From positions 10,974,001-11,038,000 of the forward strand of contig JBHGNT010000014.1 in NCBI GenBank assembly GCA_043228905.1: a stretch of 64,000 nt of DNA. The letters run 5' to 3'. The DNA is from Azolla caroliniana. Taxonomy: Eukaryota > Polypodiophyta. A program made the position numbers and the translations under genes. Below are positions 53,689-62,932 of the stretch, piece after piece (position 1 is the first letter of the stretch; each line of letters starts with the position of its first letter). The notes below the pieces were generated by a model. That model worked only from the letters and a program-made list of their open reading frames with translations. It had not been told where the DNA came from and did no database searches.

Positions 53689-55011
53689 TTACATTCTTTT
53701 TCTCTTTTCATCCACGAACACTTCATGTTTGTCACACATTACTTCCGCGAGTATGGTGTTGTCATCCACTGGATCCGACCATCCGGTGATACTTTGTACA
53801 CTTCGGTCTGCAAGCTCTACCTCGTTCAAAGGGACTTTTCCCTTCTTCTCATACTGGAGAACGGTAGACCAGAACTTTGCTCCCACTTTTGCAGCTTCAA
53901 TTTTGTCTTTCCCGACTCTTATTCCGGCCAACGCAACATAGTGCATCACATCCACATGAGTTTCTTTGGCATCCTCCATAGCTTTCTTCATTCCCCCTCT
54001 TCCGAAATTCACTCGTAGGGGTCTTCTTATCTCACTCAAGCAGATCATGTTGTCATCCATGTATACGATATTTTGTCGAATGGCATCTCGAAGGCTCGTG
54101 CAATCCCTTCTCATGTGGTCCATGCTATCACACCACACGCATCTAAAGGGTTCTTTTCCTTTGGGGCCCCAACGATTCATGTTGGCAAGCGTGACCATCT
54201 CGAACATCTTCGCTAGTTCTTCGATGATGTCATCATCAATCTTCTTTTCTTCCGGGTTGCTTTGTTTGGGCGGCTCAGCTACTTTCGGTTGTCTTGTTTT
54301 CTCCCTGACAGTCGATCTTGCCCAATCGGTGTCATCAACCCACTGATGACGCTTGTCGAGCCTATTGCACATCCGCTTCACCGCAATCCAATCAACCACA
54401 AGCCCATTTGCTTGGGTATCATCTTCAAGAAGAGTCCCCAATCCTCGTCTATCCTTCATATCCACAGCTTTCAAGAAGTACAAAGTCTTGTCCTCCTCAA
54501 GCAGCACTTGGTCCGTGTTGGGGAGACGACTAAACATCTGGTCGAATTCGTTGTACACCCTCGAAACGCTCATCCTCTTATTCTTCTTTTCTATCCACTT
54601 CATCAAGCCGTGTCGAGTCATCCTCGACAAATATTCCGTTGCGAACTCCGCTAATATCGCTTTCTCGAACCCGGACCATGTCCCTTCTTGAAGCTCGACA
54701 GCGCGCCTTTGGACATTGTTGGCGACCACTCTCTTGAAACTTGCGATTTGACGTGCTTCAGACACATCCCTCTGATTCATCTCCCTTTTGTGTGCATCAA
54801 GGAACTTCATAATGTTCCTTCCATCAAATTGACCCTCGAGCTCCACGACACAATCGACGGCCTTCTCCACGCTCGCATCTTTGTCCCGAGATCTCATCAT
54901 TTGTTCGACGATTAGCATCATCATTTCAAACTCTCCCGCTTGATTGCTTGAGGACGTCATCTCCAAGTATCGGTTGATCCTCGACTCGATCCTTCCTACC
55001 GCCTCTTTCAC
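53689..55011 (-). CDS. Element B gag
   Basis: 440 open codons. The likely start is MTSSSNQAGEFEMMMLIVEQ (residue 19 of the frame). It has FDGRNIMKFLDAHKREM, capsid helices (AEFATEYLSRMTRHGLMKWIE), NGLVVDWIAVKRMC and the intact zinc knuckle CVWCDSMDHMRRDC (CX2CX4HX4C) near residue 300. The C-terminus is YVALAGIRVGKDK. A TAA at 53689 lies in frame with the gag-protease linker, which goes on at 53452-53649, so the ancestral protein was longer. It is the most complete gag of this lineage in the window and forms the particle shell and binds RNA. Confidence 0.88.
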   Translation of the reverse strand: MKEAVGRIESRINRYLEMTSSSNQAGEFEMMMLIVEQMMRSRDKDASVEKAVDCVVELEGQFDGRNIMKFLDAHKREMNQRDVSEARQIASFKRVVANNVQRRAVELQEGTWSGFEKAILAEFATEYLSRMTRHGLMKWIEKKNKRMSVSRVYNEFDQMFSRLPNTDQVLLEEDKTLYFLKAVDMKDRRGLGTLLEDDTQANGLVVDWIAVKRMCNRLDKRHQWVDDTDWARSTVREKTRQPKVAEPPKQSNPEEKKIDDDIIEELAKMFEMVTLANMNRWGPKGKEPFRCVWCDSMDHMRRDCTSLRDAIRQNIVYMDDNMICLSEIRRPLRVNFGRGGMKKAMEDAKETHVDVMHYVALAGIRVGKDKIEAAKVGAKFWSTVLQYEKKGKVPLNEVELADRSVQSITGWSDPVDDNTILAEVMCDKHEVFVDEKRKRM

Positions 55012-55024
55012 GTCGGGTTCACCA
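55007..55024 (-). promoter_or_regulatory. Element B primer-binding site (tRNA-Trp)
   Basis: Minus strand TGGTGAACCCGACGTGAA, eight bases from the 5' LTR end. It shows the orientation of B. Confidence 0.82.
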
Positions 55025-55032
55025 CTTAATTA

Positions 55033-56223
55033 TGTCGTGAAAATCCGTCACTATGTGCGGATCGTGAGGCGGAACCGCCGGGGTCCTGGACCGGAAGGAT
55101 TCGAAGTTTGTACTAGCTTTAGCGAGAAAGTATTTAAGATAGATTGAAAGAGAGAGAAATTAAGATGGGGAGAGAGAGATTGAGATAAAGATTAAATGCT
55201 TGACTTTAGATTTGAGAGACAAGATTACTACATCACTAAATGGGATAAAGAATTTTCTTACTTTTAATTTCTTGATTAATACATAGCCCGTTTTTCTTCT
55301 TCATGTACTCTTTTATAGATGCCCCCATGCATATGATGCATGTGAGGGTGCAAGACATGCATGTAATGCATAAAATGCATGAGATGCATGATTGCCATTT
55401 GGCGCTCATGCATTACATGTGTTGCATGATAACCATGTCACTCAATCAAAGCTCTCATGTATGAAAATTTACATGTGAAAGTATAATGATAAAAATATAA
55501 CTTAAAGAAATGACTCGGCTTTTTTCGTTTCACACCGAAATCTTCAAGACACCGTGCTTCGTGATCAACCTATCCGACCAACCTATCTATCCGGTCCACA
55601 TTCGACTCGGTCCATCCGATCCGCATCCGACAGGGTGATCCGGTCTGGTTCCGGTGTCGTCTGGTCCCGATCCTTGTTCTGTCGTCGTCCGGTCCCGATC
55701 CCGATCCTGTCCGATCTGGTTCCGTCGCCGTCGCCGTCCGTTCGGTCCTATTCTGATTTCGTCGCCTTCTGTCCAGTGTCATCCGTCTCCGTTCCGGTTC
55801 CGTCGTCGTCTGTCCGGATCCTTCCAAAACACTATTTCAATAACTTGGTCGCATCTATTTATCCAATTTATACAACCCAACCCTTTTGTGCTCCTAGCAC
55901 ATAGATTAAATATAAAGAGATATGGCTCTACTTATATAATCTTGAATCCTGATGTTGTCCTATCTATGTAGGATATCTCATAGTTTTGTTTTCCTCTTCT
56001 TTTCAAACTTCACACTCACATAACTTGACACTAAGTTGTCCATTTCACATGTAGTAAAATGCATTCCGAAGCTCTTGAAGACATCCATCTTTTCATACCA
56101 AGATATTAAACTAATATAAAATAATATTCTCACTATTATTGTTTCATATTGTGTGTGAAGAACCACACTCTATTTTGTACATTCCATACAATTTTCACAC
56201 CGTTGCTGAAAATCTTCACAATA
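55033..56223 (-). repeat. 5' LTR of element B
   Basis: 1191 bp, partner of 11558-12755. The start has decayed to TATTGTGAAG (TGTCGTGAAG in the partner); the end is TTTTCACGACA. A TATA box TTATATAAG (minus) lies at about 55932-55940. A tract of CCGGTTCCG-type motifs lies at about 55590-55820. Confidence 0.92.
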
Positions 56224-56227
56224 GCAT

Positions 56228-56394
56228 AACGCTAACTCCCCATGTTGTTGTTGCGTTTGTTGTTTTTCTAAAGCAATTTGTTGAAGATCACCTAACAATC
56301 ATTGGTTTTCTAGTTCCAATGCAACGAATTTTTCTTTTAGACAATGTAGCTCGGAAAAAACGTATTGATATTCCTGGGCGCTAATAGTAGCCAT
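56228..56394 (-). pseudogene. G0 gag N-terminus, separated by 45 kb
   Basis: ATG at 56394: MATISAQEYQYVFSELHCLK, LENQ-stop-LLGDLQQIALEKQQTQQQ, HGELAL. It is in frame with VQQIEATIVALQQQ at 11553 once element B and one duplicated tetramer are removed. One TGA interrupts it. The Q-rich coiled-coil character fits the start of a gag. Confidence 0.83.
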
Positions 56395-56572
56395 AGTATT
56401 GGAAAAAGGGGTAAGAGGATGAGGGAAACTGAAAAGAAGACCAAATGGAGAAATTGGGTCAAACTATCAAGAATAGTACTAAAATAGAGGGGAAATTCGT
56501 ACTAGAGAAGGGAAATACTATTAGTACTAAGAGGATAGACTACGTAAGATTCACGAGAGAGAAATAGCAAAG

Positions 56573-56609
<37 letters not shown>

Positions 56610-56835
56610 TGATGATAACAAATGATATATTATGTGAAGAGTAAGTACAAAATAGCTATGAGGTTTAAGACTGGCGTTCAACCAATTTGGTTCGAAATAA
56701 TGCCTTGTGCCTCTTTTTATAGTGTTCTCAGGAATAGTCCTGAAGCTTCTAGAATGTTCCAGAGAAATCTGGAATATACAATAATTTTCTATAGTAAAAC
56801 TTAAATGAAAATAATATTCTACATATTACAATAGA
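56395..56835 (-). other. G0 5' region, probable LTR/leader
   Basis: No gene. It contains a GA microsatellite (56573-56608) and, on the minus strand, CACTATAAAAAGAGGC (TATA box, about 56710-56725) in a context typical of an LTR promoter. No primer-binding site or partner LTR was found, so the LTR call is only likely. Confidence 0.45.
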
Positions 56836-56836
56836 T

Positions 56837-56890
56837 AATGTAATGGTCAAGAGCTCGACCCATATAACATAAGGTTATGGGTTCAAGTCT
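56837..56890 (+). other. tRNA-like A/B box module
   Basis: AATGTAATGGTCAAGAGC (A-box-like) and GGGTTCAAGTCT (B-box-like, 56879-56890) are spaced as in a tRNA. The context lies between G0 and a copia remnant. It resembles the modules at 4403 and 22757. Confidence 0.5.
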
Positions 56891-58380
56891 TGTCATATCA
56901 TGACATGAAGCAGCCGAGGTGGGTCAATAGAACTTGCAATCCTTGGTCGACGATTTGCCCAACTAGCACCAAGTTCTTGGTAATTGTCGGGATGTGCATC
57001 ACATTCATGAGTCTCCCCTTTTGTCCAACATGGTTGAGGGGGACTTCACCGACATGTTCTATCAGGTGTGGAGTGTCGTTTCCGGTTTCGACCACTCTTC
57101 ATGGCTCGTCATGCGATTTGATGCTCCGGAGTCAACGTACCACACCTCGTCTGATTGTGAGGTGATTTTCTTCATCGAATTTGCCTTGTGTTTCATCACA
57201 AAGATTGACCCTTTTCTAGTTTTGGGTCATTCCAACCCTTCAGCGTAGTCGATCTTTGCCGACTCCCTTGCTCAATCTTGCCGGATCTGGATTTTTCTGA
57301 ATCAATGCGCTTCTTCCAGCACTCGCTCTCCTTTTGGCCCTTCTTGCTACAATACCATCATTCCGTGTCAGCCTTTACTTGCCGGTTTACGCCGTCGGCT
57401 TTACTCACCCCGCTCGTGAAGGGTTAGGAACTGTTTTAAGCATTTCGGGTATTCCTTTGTATTTGCTCTTGTCAGCTGCAACCATTGCGTGTCGATCCAC
57501 CTCGTCCGCCATGGCCATGGGGTCGATCCGCCTCCATGTACAGCATCTTGTCTGATTGAGTGGTCCTTGACACACTCACGTGGTTTTCTTCAACCATCAG
57601 CATCAATTGCAAGTCTACGAAGGAGGGTGGCTTCTCATGTGTCCATATTGTCGTCCGGATTGGGTTGTACCTCTACGCTAGACCATAGAGGCAAATTTGT
57701 ACCACCTCATCTTCATCCACCGTTACATTGATGGATCCCAAGGCATCGCAGATCTTCTTTATTTTGGAGGTGTAGTTAGTGACCGACATATCCTTTTTCT
57801 GGATATTGTTGAGCTCTTGCCGAAGCTGCAACTTTCGGGCCGTGGTACTTGCAGTGAAAATCTTTTTCAGATTTTCCGAGGCCTCCTTCGGCATTTTCTT
57901 TGTAATAGACTATATAATGTCTTACACGAGGAGTGCAGGCACGATACTTCTTTGGCTGCGATTAGTGATATTTGGTTAACTATATTAGGGTTTGGGTTTG
58001 AGGGTTTCGGGTATATGGGTTAACTGAGGGTTAAGGGTTAAGGGTTAACTGAGGTTTTTGGGTTAAATATCTTAAGGGTTTAGGGTTTTGTTCGGAGGGT
58101 TTAGGGCATATGGGTTTTGTTCGAAGGGTTTAGGGTTAAATATCTCTGATGTAGCCTAGCATTTGATCGTGCACACAGGAAGCAAAAGAATACAACACTC
58201 TTCTTGTTGCTTGCTCCCACACCGGGAAGTCCTTGTGTGCCGGTTCCAGCGCTACTTCATGTGCTCCTTCCACGTAACTCCAGTAACCATGCCCCAATAG
58301 GTACTAGACATCTTGAAAGACAACGATGCGTAGTTGTTCCAGTCAAGCTTTTTAGTGGGAAGTGAGCTCTCCATGTTTCT
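56891..58380 (-). pseudogene. Copia remnant: gag to protease
   Basis: The minus strand begins MESSLPTKKLDWNNYASLSF at about 58372. Gag continues as ASENLKKIFTASTTARKLQLRQELNNIQ (57673-57894). A decayed knuckle WYCSKKGQKESEC lies near 57330. Protease EVWYVDSGASNRMTSHEEW (57080-57150) is followed by HVGEVPLNHVGQKGRLMNVMHIPTITKNLVLVGQ. Many stops are present. Telomere-like repeats (57985-58141) interrupt gag. Integrase and RT are missing to the left. Confidence 0.8.
57985..58141 (+). repeat. Degenerate telomere-like repeats
   Basis: Runs of TTTAGGG, TTAGGG, TTAAGGG and GGGTTAACTGAGGG variants, including three clear GGGTTTAGGG units. They are embedded in the gag of a copia remnant, so they are interstitial and not a chromosome end. 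Confidence 0.75.
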
Positions 58381-58472
58381 ATCCATTTCTCTCTTCTTTT
58401 TCTGTTCTTACCAGGTGTTAGTTCTTGGTTTTTCTGAACGCTTTGTCGGCAACAAAGGATTCTCAACCCTCA

Positions 58473-58485
58473 CGCTCTGATACCA
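58473..58485 (-). promoter_or_regulatory. Copia remnant primer-binding site
   Basis: TGGTATCAGAGCG on the minus strand, directly at the end of the LTR-like sequence (GTTTCA). It is the initiator tRNA-Met type and belongs to the remnant at 56891-58380. Confidence 0.85.
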
Positions 58486-58760
58486 TGAAACAAGTAGCGT
58501 GTGGAAGCTAAACAAACACAACCGGCTCAGCCGGAAAGCAACAGAGAATGGTAAAACAGAGAGAACAATGGAGAGACATAGAGTACGCGGGAGAGACGGA
58601 GATAGAGAAAGCAGAACGCACACACAATTCTATTACAGGAATAACACTCAACACTCTATACATATAAATGTGCTAAAAGAGCACTTTTATACAAGTCTGT
58701 AAAGGACTAACAAAAGTACTGACAAGTATTTCAATGCTCATAACTGAGTTGTTGACACTA
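58486..58760 (-). repeat. Probable 5' LTR of the copia remnant
   Basis: Begins next to the primer-binding site (minus end CTTGTTTCA). A likely start is TGTCAACAACTCAG at about 58757. There is no second copy in the window, so the right border is a guess. Confidence 0.5.
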
Positions 58761-58939
58761 ACTCCCAAAAATATCCCTATCTACTAGGCTAGGATCATAG
58801 GCCTCTAACGACCTACCGGTTTTCGTGGATCCGGGTCAACGATCCGGCTCTCTGATTCATCTCACCGATCCGATCCGGCTCCCAGCTTATTCAGCCGATC
58901 TAGCCCATGTTGAGCTTGCTTGCTCAATATCCCACAACT

Positions 58940-59253
58940 TCCGACTACAATCTTCAATGAAGGTCACAAAGTATTATGAACTGGTATGTGACTTAGTATC
59001 TACATAGAATATGTTTGTATGCATGAGTTCTAACGGCATTGTCTTCCTTGTCGGGGGCCTGGTTAGGAATGAGGTTTTGTTCTGCTTGTCGGTCAAGAAA
59101 TCGGTGCGCTTCTCGAGTTGCCTCCGGAATGAGGTTGTCGTTAGCAAGTCTTTGCATCCCCTTCTCACTCATGTAGCACAACCTCCTGTGCCATAGTTCG
59201 TGGACTATGTCGGCTGCCACATTCATTTATCTCAAAAGGAAAATTAGAAGAAT
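58940..59253 (-). pseudogene. Copia integrase fragment (Tnt1/C2-like)
   Basis: The minus strand reads NVAADIVHELWHRRLCYMSEKGMQRLANDNLIPEA, then, after a frame change, KQNKTSFLTRPPTRKTMPLELMHTN and YFVTFIEDCSRKLWD. This matches C2 residues about 455-560 (integrase finger and start of the core). Cysteines of the finger and the following parts are lost. It is a separate insertion from 56891-58486, because it lies beyond that element's LTR. Confidence 0.82.
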
Positions 59254-59264
59254 CTCACTAACAA

Positions 59265-60077
59265 GTGTATCAAGCAATCACTTGAAGGCTGATTGGAAAT
59301 GGATTTGGTCTTTTAGAGGACCAACAAAATACACTCTCTTCAGATGGCTTTTACTACATGCAGCACTACTTGTAGGTCAGTCTTTGAAAGGAAACGTGGC
59401 ACCAATTCTTAGACAATGTAGTTATTGTGGTGACTTGCAGGAAACTACCAAGCATGCTCCTGGTCCTGTTCAATAGCCCAACAAGTATGGAATAAAGTTC
59501 TTTCTTTATTCCTAACAATTAATGTAGGTTGCCTATTCTCCTGGGGATCAGCGGTATGAGGGGTTCTCCATTCCAATCTCTTATTGTATGAGGCAGATGA
59601 TGCTCTAGAGGCTAAGATAGTCGCCAACAAGCATCTAATATCCGTATCCCCTTTTCAGCAACCTCGAAAGCAAATGCGTGCAACCCATGTATGGAAAACA
59701 ATATCCACAGTTACATTATGGACCTTATTGAAGTATTGGTGTAAAGGACGATATGATTCTATAATTCCCCTTCTCTCAGATATATTGCTAGAATTATGGG
59801 ACAACTTATTGGTGGTAGTGCGTGGGCAATAAGACAATATGTTGGGCCCTTCGGAGGTTGTTCTTAAGAAAAGGAAAAAATTACTGCAGTTGTGGAGGAA
59901 GTTGCCTCTATTCACGGTCTCCGCTCAAGGACCTATATATGGAAATATCATCATCCTTGGCCCTTCCCCTGATTATCCTTTTTGTATATAACACTCTCTA
60001 ATTGTACAGTTTGTAGCCTTACAACGTTTTTTCTTAATACTAATGAAGGAAATCTTTTTGGAAAAAAAAAAAAAAAA
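59265..60077 (+). mobile_element. 5'-truncated LINE with poly(A) tail
   Basis: 813 bp with an 11-bp target duplication CTCACTAACAA at 59254-59264 and 60078-60088, and a 16-A tail at 60062-60077. The coding remnant is the RT-associated zinc-binding domain of plant LINEs: TKYTLFRWLLLHAALLVGQSL, CSYCGDLQETTKHA, then AQQVWNKVL after a frame change, and WKTISTVTLWTLLKYWCKGRYD to a stop at 59831. 5' truncation and a long target duplication are the hallmarks of target-primed reverse transcription. Confidence 0.88.
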
Positions 60078-60088
60078 CTCACTAACAA

Positions 60089-62486
60089 TGTTATATACAT
60101 ATCTTTTGTTAGGGAGATACATGCTCCAACAAATATAGAACAAAACAAAACAAACCTTTACATGTGTGTCTTCAGGATTACTAAGTAAGAGGTAGAGAAG
60201 GGATGTCATTGAGGTGTAACAAACCTTCACATGCCTTCCCTAAAGAATAGTAATCAAGAGGTCCCATTTCGTGATTCACATTATGAAGAAAGTAACCAAG
60301 AGGAGAGAAAGAGACAAAAAAGACAATGAAGGAAACCATTACATAGGTAATGGAAGAGAAACAAAGATAATGTAATCAATCAAACCATGGGGATATAGGA
60401 CCACAAAAAAAAATGAAAATCAAATGGATATTCAAGAATCAAAATAGAAAATATGTAAGTATTTATTAAGATCAAATGGATAGAGAGAGCACTATATAAT
60501 GATAAAGAATCAAAATCATTGCTTAGGAGTGTAGTAAAGATTCTCATATAAGAAACAAACCAATCAAATCAAAAGGTAGATGGAGCAAGAAAGGTAAGGA
60601 TCTATCTACTGTAGTTCATGGGTTTTTCCTTTTGGGATAACCTAAAGATTAGTTTTTATCCTTTACCAGATTCATATTTGGGTGCATTTCACAAATAATG
60701 TGAGTATGTTATATAACATTTGCAAGAATACTTTGACTTGGATTCTCTTGTGTACAAAAGTTATATAAATACATTCAAGATGAAAATGCCTATTGTATGA
60801 ATACCAACATTAAGCCAATCACACTACGAAGTTTCAAAAACTAGAGGGATGGTAAAGTAAAATGGAACCTTGCCAATGTAGCTGATGCATAGCTATTATA
60901 CACGTATTGATTGATACATCAAAGCATGTCAGATGAGCCTACTTACATTTACAGTAGGAACATATATTGATGTATGACTACAATAAGTATGTGGACACAC
61001 CCTCAAATATTTTGTGGAAAGAGAAGACACATATTCATTATCATAAGTGGGCAAAAGGAGAGAAAAAGTCGTGATAAAACCTTTCACTTTTTGTACAAGC
61101 TAACCACAAGAACGTCAAAATGAAGTGTATCTTTTTAAACCATGCATTGTTGATGTAAGCATGAACTCTTCACATGCATGCGTGGATTGCCATTAGGAAA
61201 TTTGAACCTTCATTTTTTGCTAATAAAAATAACTCACTACAAATAAAAAACTAGAAATTAAAGAAAATAATTTAAAACCTAATAACGAGTGATCTTATCT
61301 TAAAAACCCTGAATGACGATATGAAGAGATGCACATACGTACAATTTGCATTCATATTTATGTTATGCATTCATATTTATGATGATATGAAGAGATGCAC
61401 ATACATACAATTTGCATTCATATTTATGACGATATGAAGAGATGCACATACATACAATTTGCATTCATATTTATGACGATATGAAGAGATGCACATACAT
61501 ACAATTTGCATTCATATTTATGTTATGCATAAAAGAGAAAAGCAGATATAAAAGCATTTTCACTTTTCATGGTAAAGAAAATGAGTGAAAAGAACCGACA
61601 CGAGACAAAAAAACTAACTTTACTTTTAAAATCTTGTGGTCCAATAAAGATCAAGGTTCATTCACAATCATATAATAAACTTCCATTCATATTTTAGACC
61701 ACTACAAAATCACCTTTCATGAAATATTGAAAACTAATCCTATCATGAAGTTTATAAAGACAAAAATAATTTACGTTGCCTTTTTTATGTTTGAGTGACA
61801 TCTTTTTGTAGCCTTGAAACATAATCCCGTGAAGAGGTTGACAAGACACAATTCATGTTCATTTTTACATTCAATGGTACATAATCTTTTTGGTCCAAAT
61901 GAGAACTAGTATATCATCCACAATGCACACACACTAACATCTTCAAAACCTATATACATATGTGAGTGTATGTTTGTGATGAATAAGTAGTTCAACAATC
62001 GACAACTTTCTTTTGGATTAAAATAGTCGCAAGATATAGAAAATATAGCATGAGAGAGACACATACACTGTAGACGGTCTTTCATAACGGTCACACAATT
62101 TACATCCACTCATTTTATTTGATAACTTTCTTTTTCTTTTTCCAATTCAAAAAATGCTTTAAAATGTTTGACCCGAAGGCCAAAAAAAATGGCTATGTTT
62201 ACAATGGGGCTTGTTTGCTAGGTGGATTTTATGGGGTTTGCATTGTCAAAATATTTGATGAGATGAAATAAGTTCATTATTTTTGTGTGATTTCTTAGTA
62301 ACCATGACAACCTTCCAAGATATATGGCTTGGTCTGATATGGATAACAACATGAACATGGACTTGAAAAATTGGAGTACCAATGAATGACACCAAAGAAA
62401 TCGACAACAATTGATTGATTGATCAATCGATCATTTAACAAATCCGTCGATTGATGATGGTGATGGTGATAATTGAAGAGTGACAA
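60089..62486. other. AT-rich intergenic DNA downstream of the ZIP gene
   Basis: No coding region or transposon domain was recognised. It contains A/T-rich unique-looking sequence, the 47-bp tandem repeat (61315-61521), and presumably the 3' UTR and terminator of the ZIP gene just left of 62487. Confidence 0.6.
61315..61521 (+). repeat. 47-bp tandem repeat, four copies
   Basis: The unit starts GACGATATGAAGAGATGCAC and ends TTTGCATTCATATTTAT. Three regular copies are preceded by one with an extra GTTATGCATTCATATTTAT block, which also partly recurs after the last copy. The units are nearly identical, so the expansion is recent. Confidence 0.93.
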
Positions 62487-62896
62487 TCAAGCCCAGTAAC
62501 CAATTAGAGACATCGCACCTGCACCACAAAATAGGGCACAGTAGTAGTAAAGTTGTAGCTTAAAGCTGCTTTGAAGCCTTTTGCTAAAGAAATCGGCAGC
62601 AAGAAGGTCGACCAAAGACATGTACACGAGGATGCCCGCCGAAATTGAATCGAATATTCCTGATACTAAGAGGGCAGTTGGACTATTCTCGTCATAGCCA
62701 GATGCTATGGCAATGCCAATGCCGATCCCCAATGGTGTCGTTATCATAAAGAAGAAGGCCATAAGGGATTTCGCGACTAGCTTAAATCCACCCTACACAA
62801 TAAATAACACATGCCTCTCTCTCTCTCTCTCGCTCTCTCTTAGAAGACGTTAATATATCTTTCTTTCTTTCTTTCTCTCTTGCACGTGTGTGCGCA

Positions 62897-62932
<36 letters not shown>

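Larger units (their letters stand above)
11558..56223 (-). mobile_element. Element B: Ty3-type element, split by F
   Basis: Read right to left: 5' LTR 55033-56223, tRNA-Trp primer site, gag 53689-55011, protease about 52860-53495, then after F (16031-52478) the RT, RNase H and integrase 12828-16026, and 3' LTR 11558-12755. The flanking tetramers are ACAT (11554-11557) and GCAT (56224-56227), an imperfect 4-bp duplication inside G0 gag. F interrupts it at ACGT, and the sequence before and after F aligns without a gap to the same region of element E (about 32733). Its own length without inserts is roughly 8.2 kb. Stops and frameshifts make it non-autonomous. Confidence 0.88.

Noticed and set aside
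57985-58141. A true chromosome end
   Set aside because: The repeats are degenerate, short and flanked on both sides by copia coding sequence.
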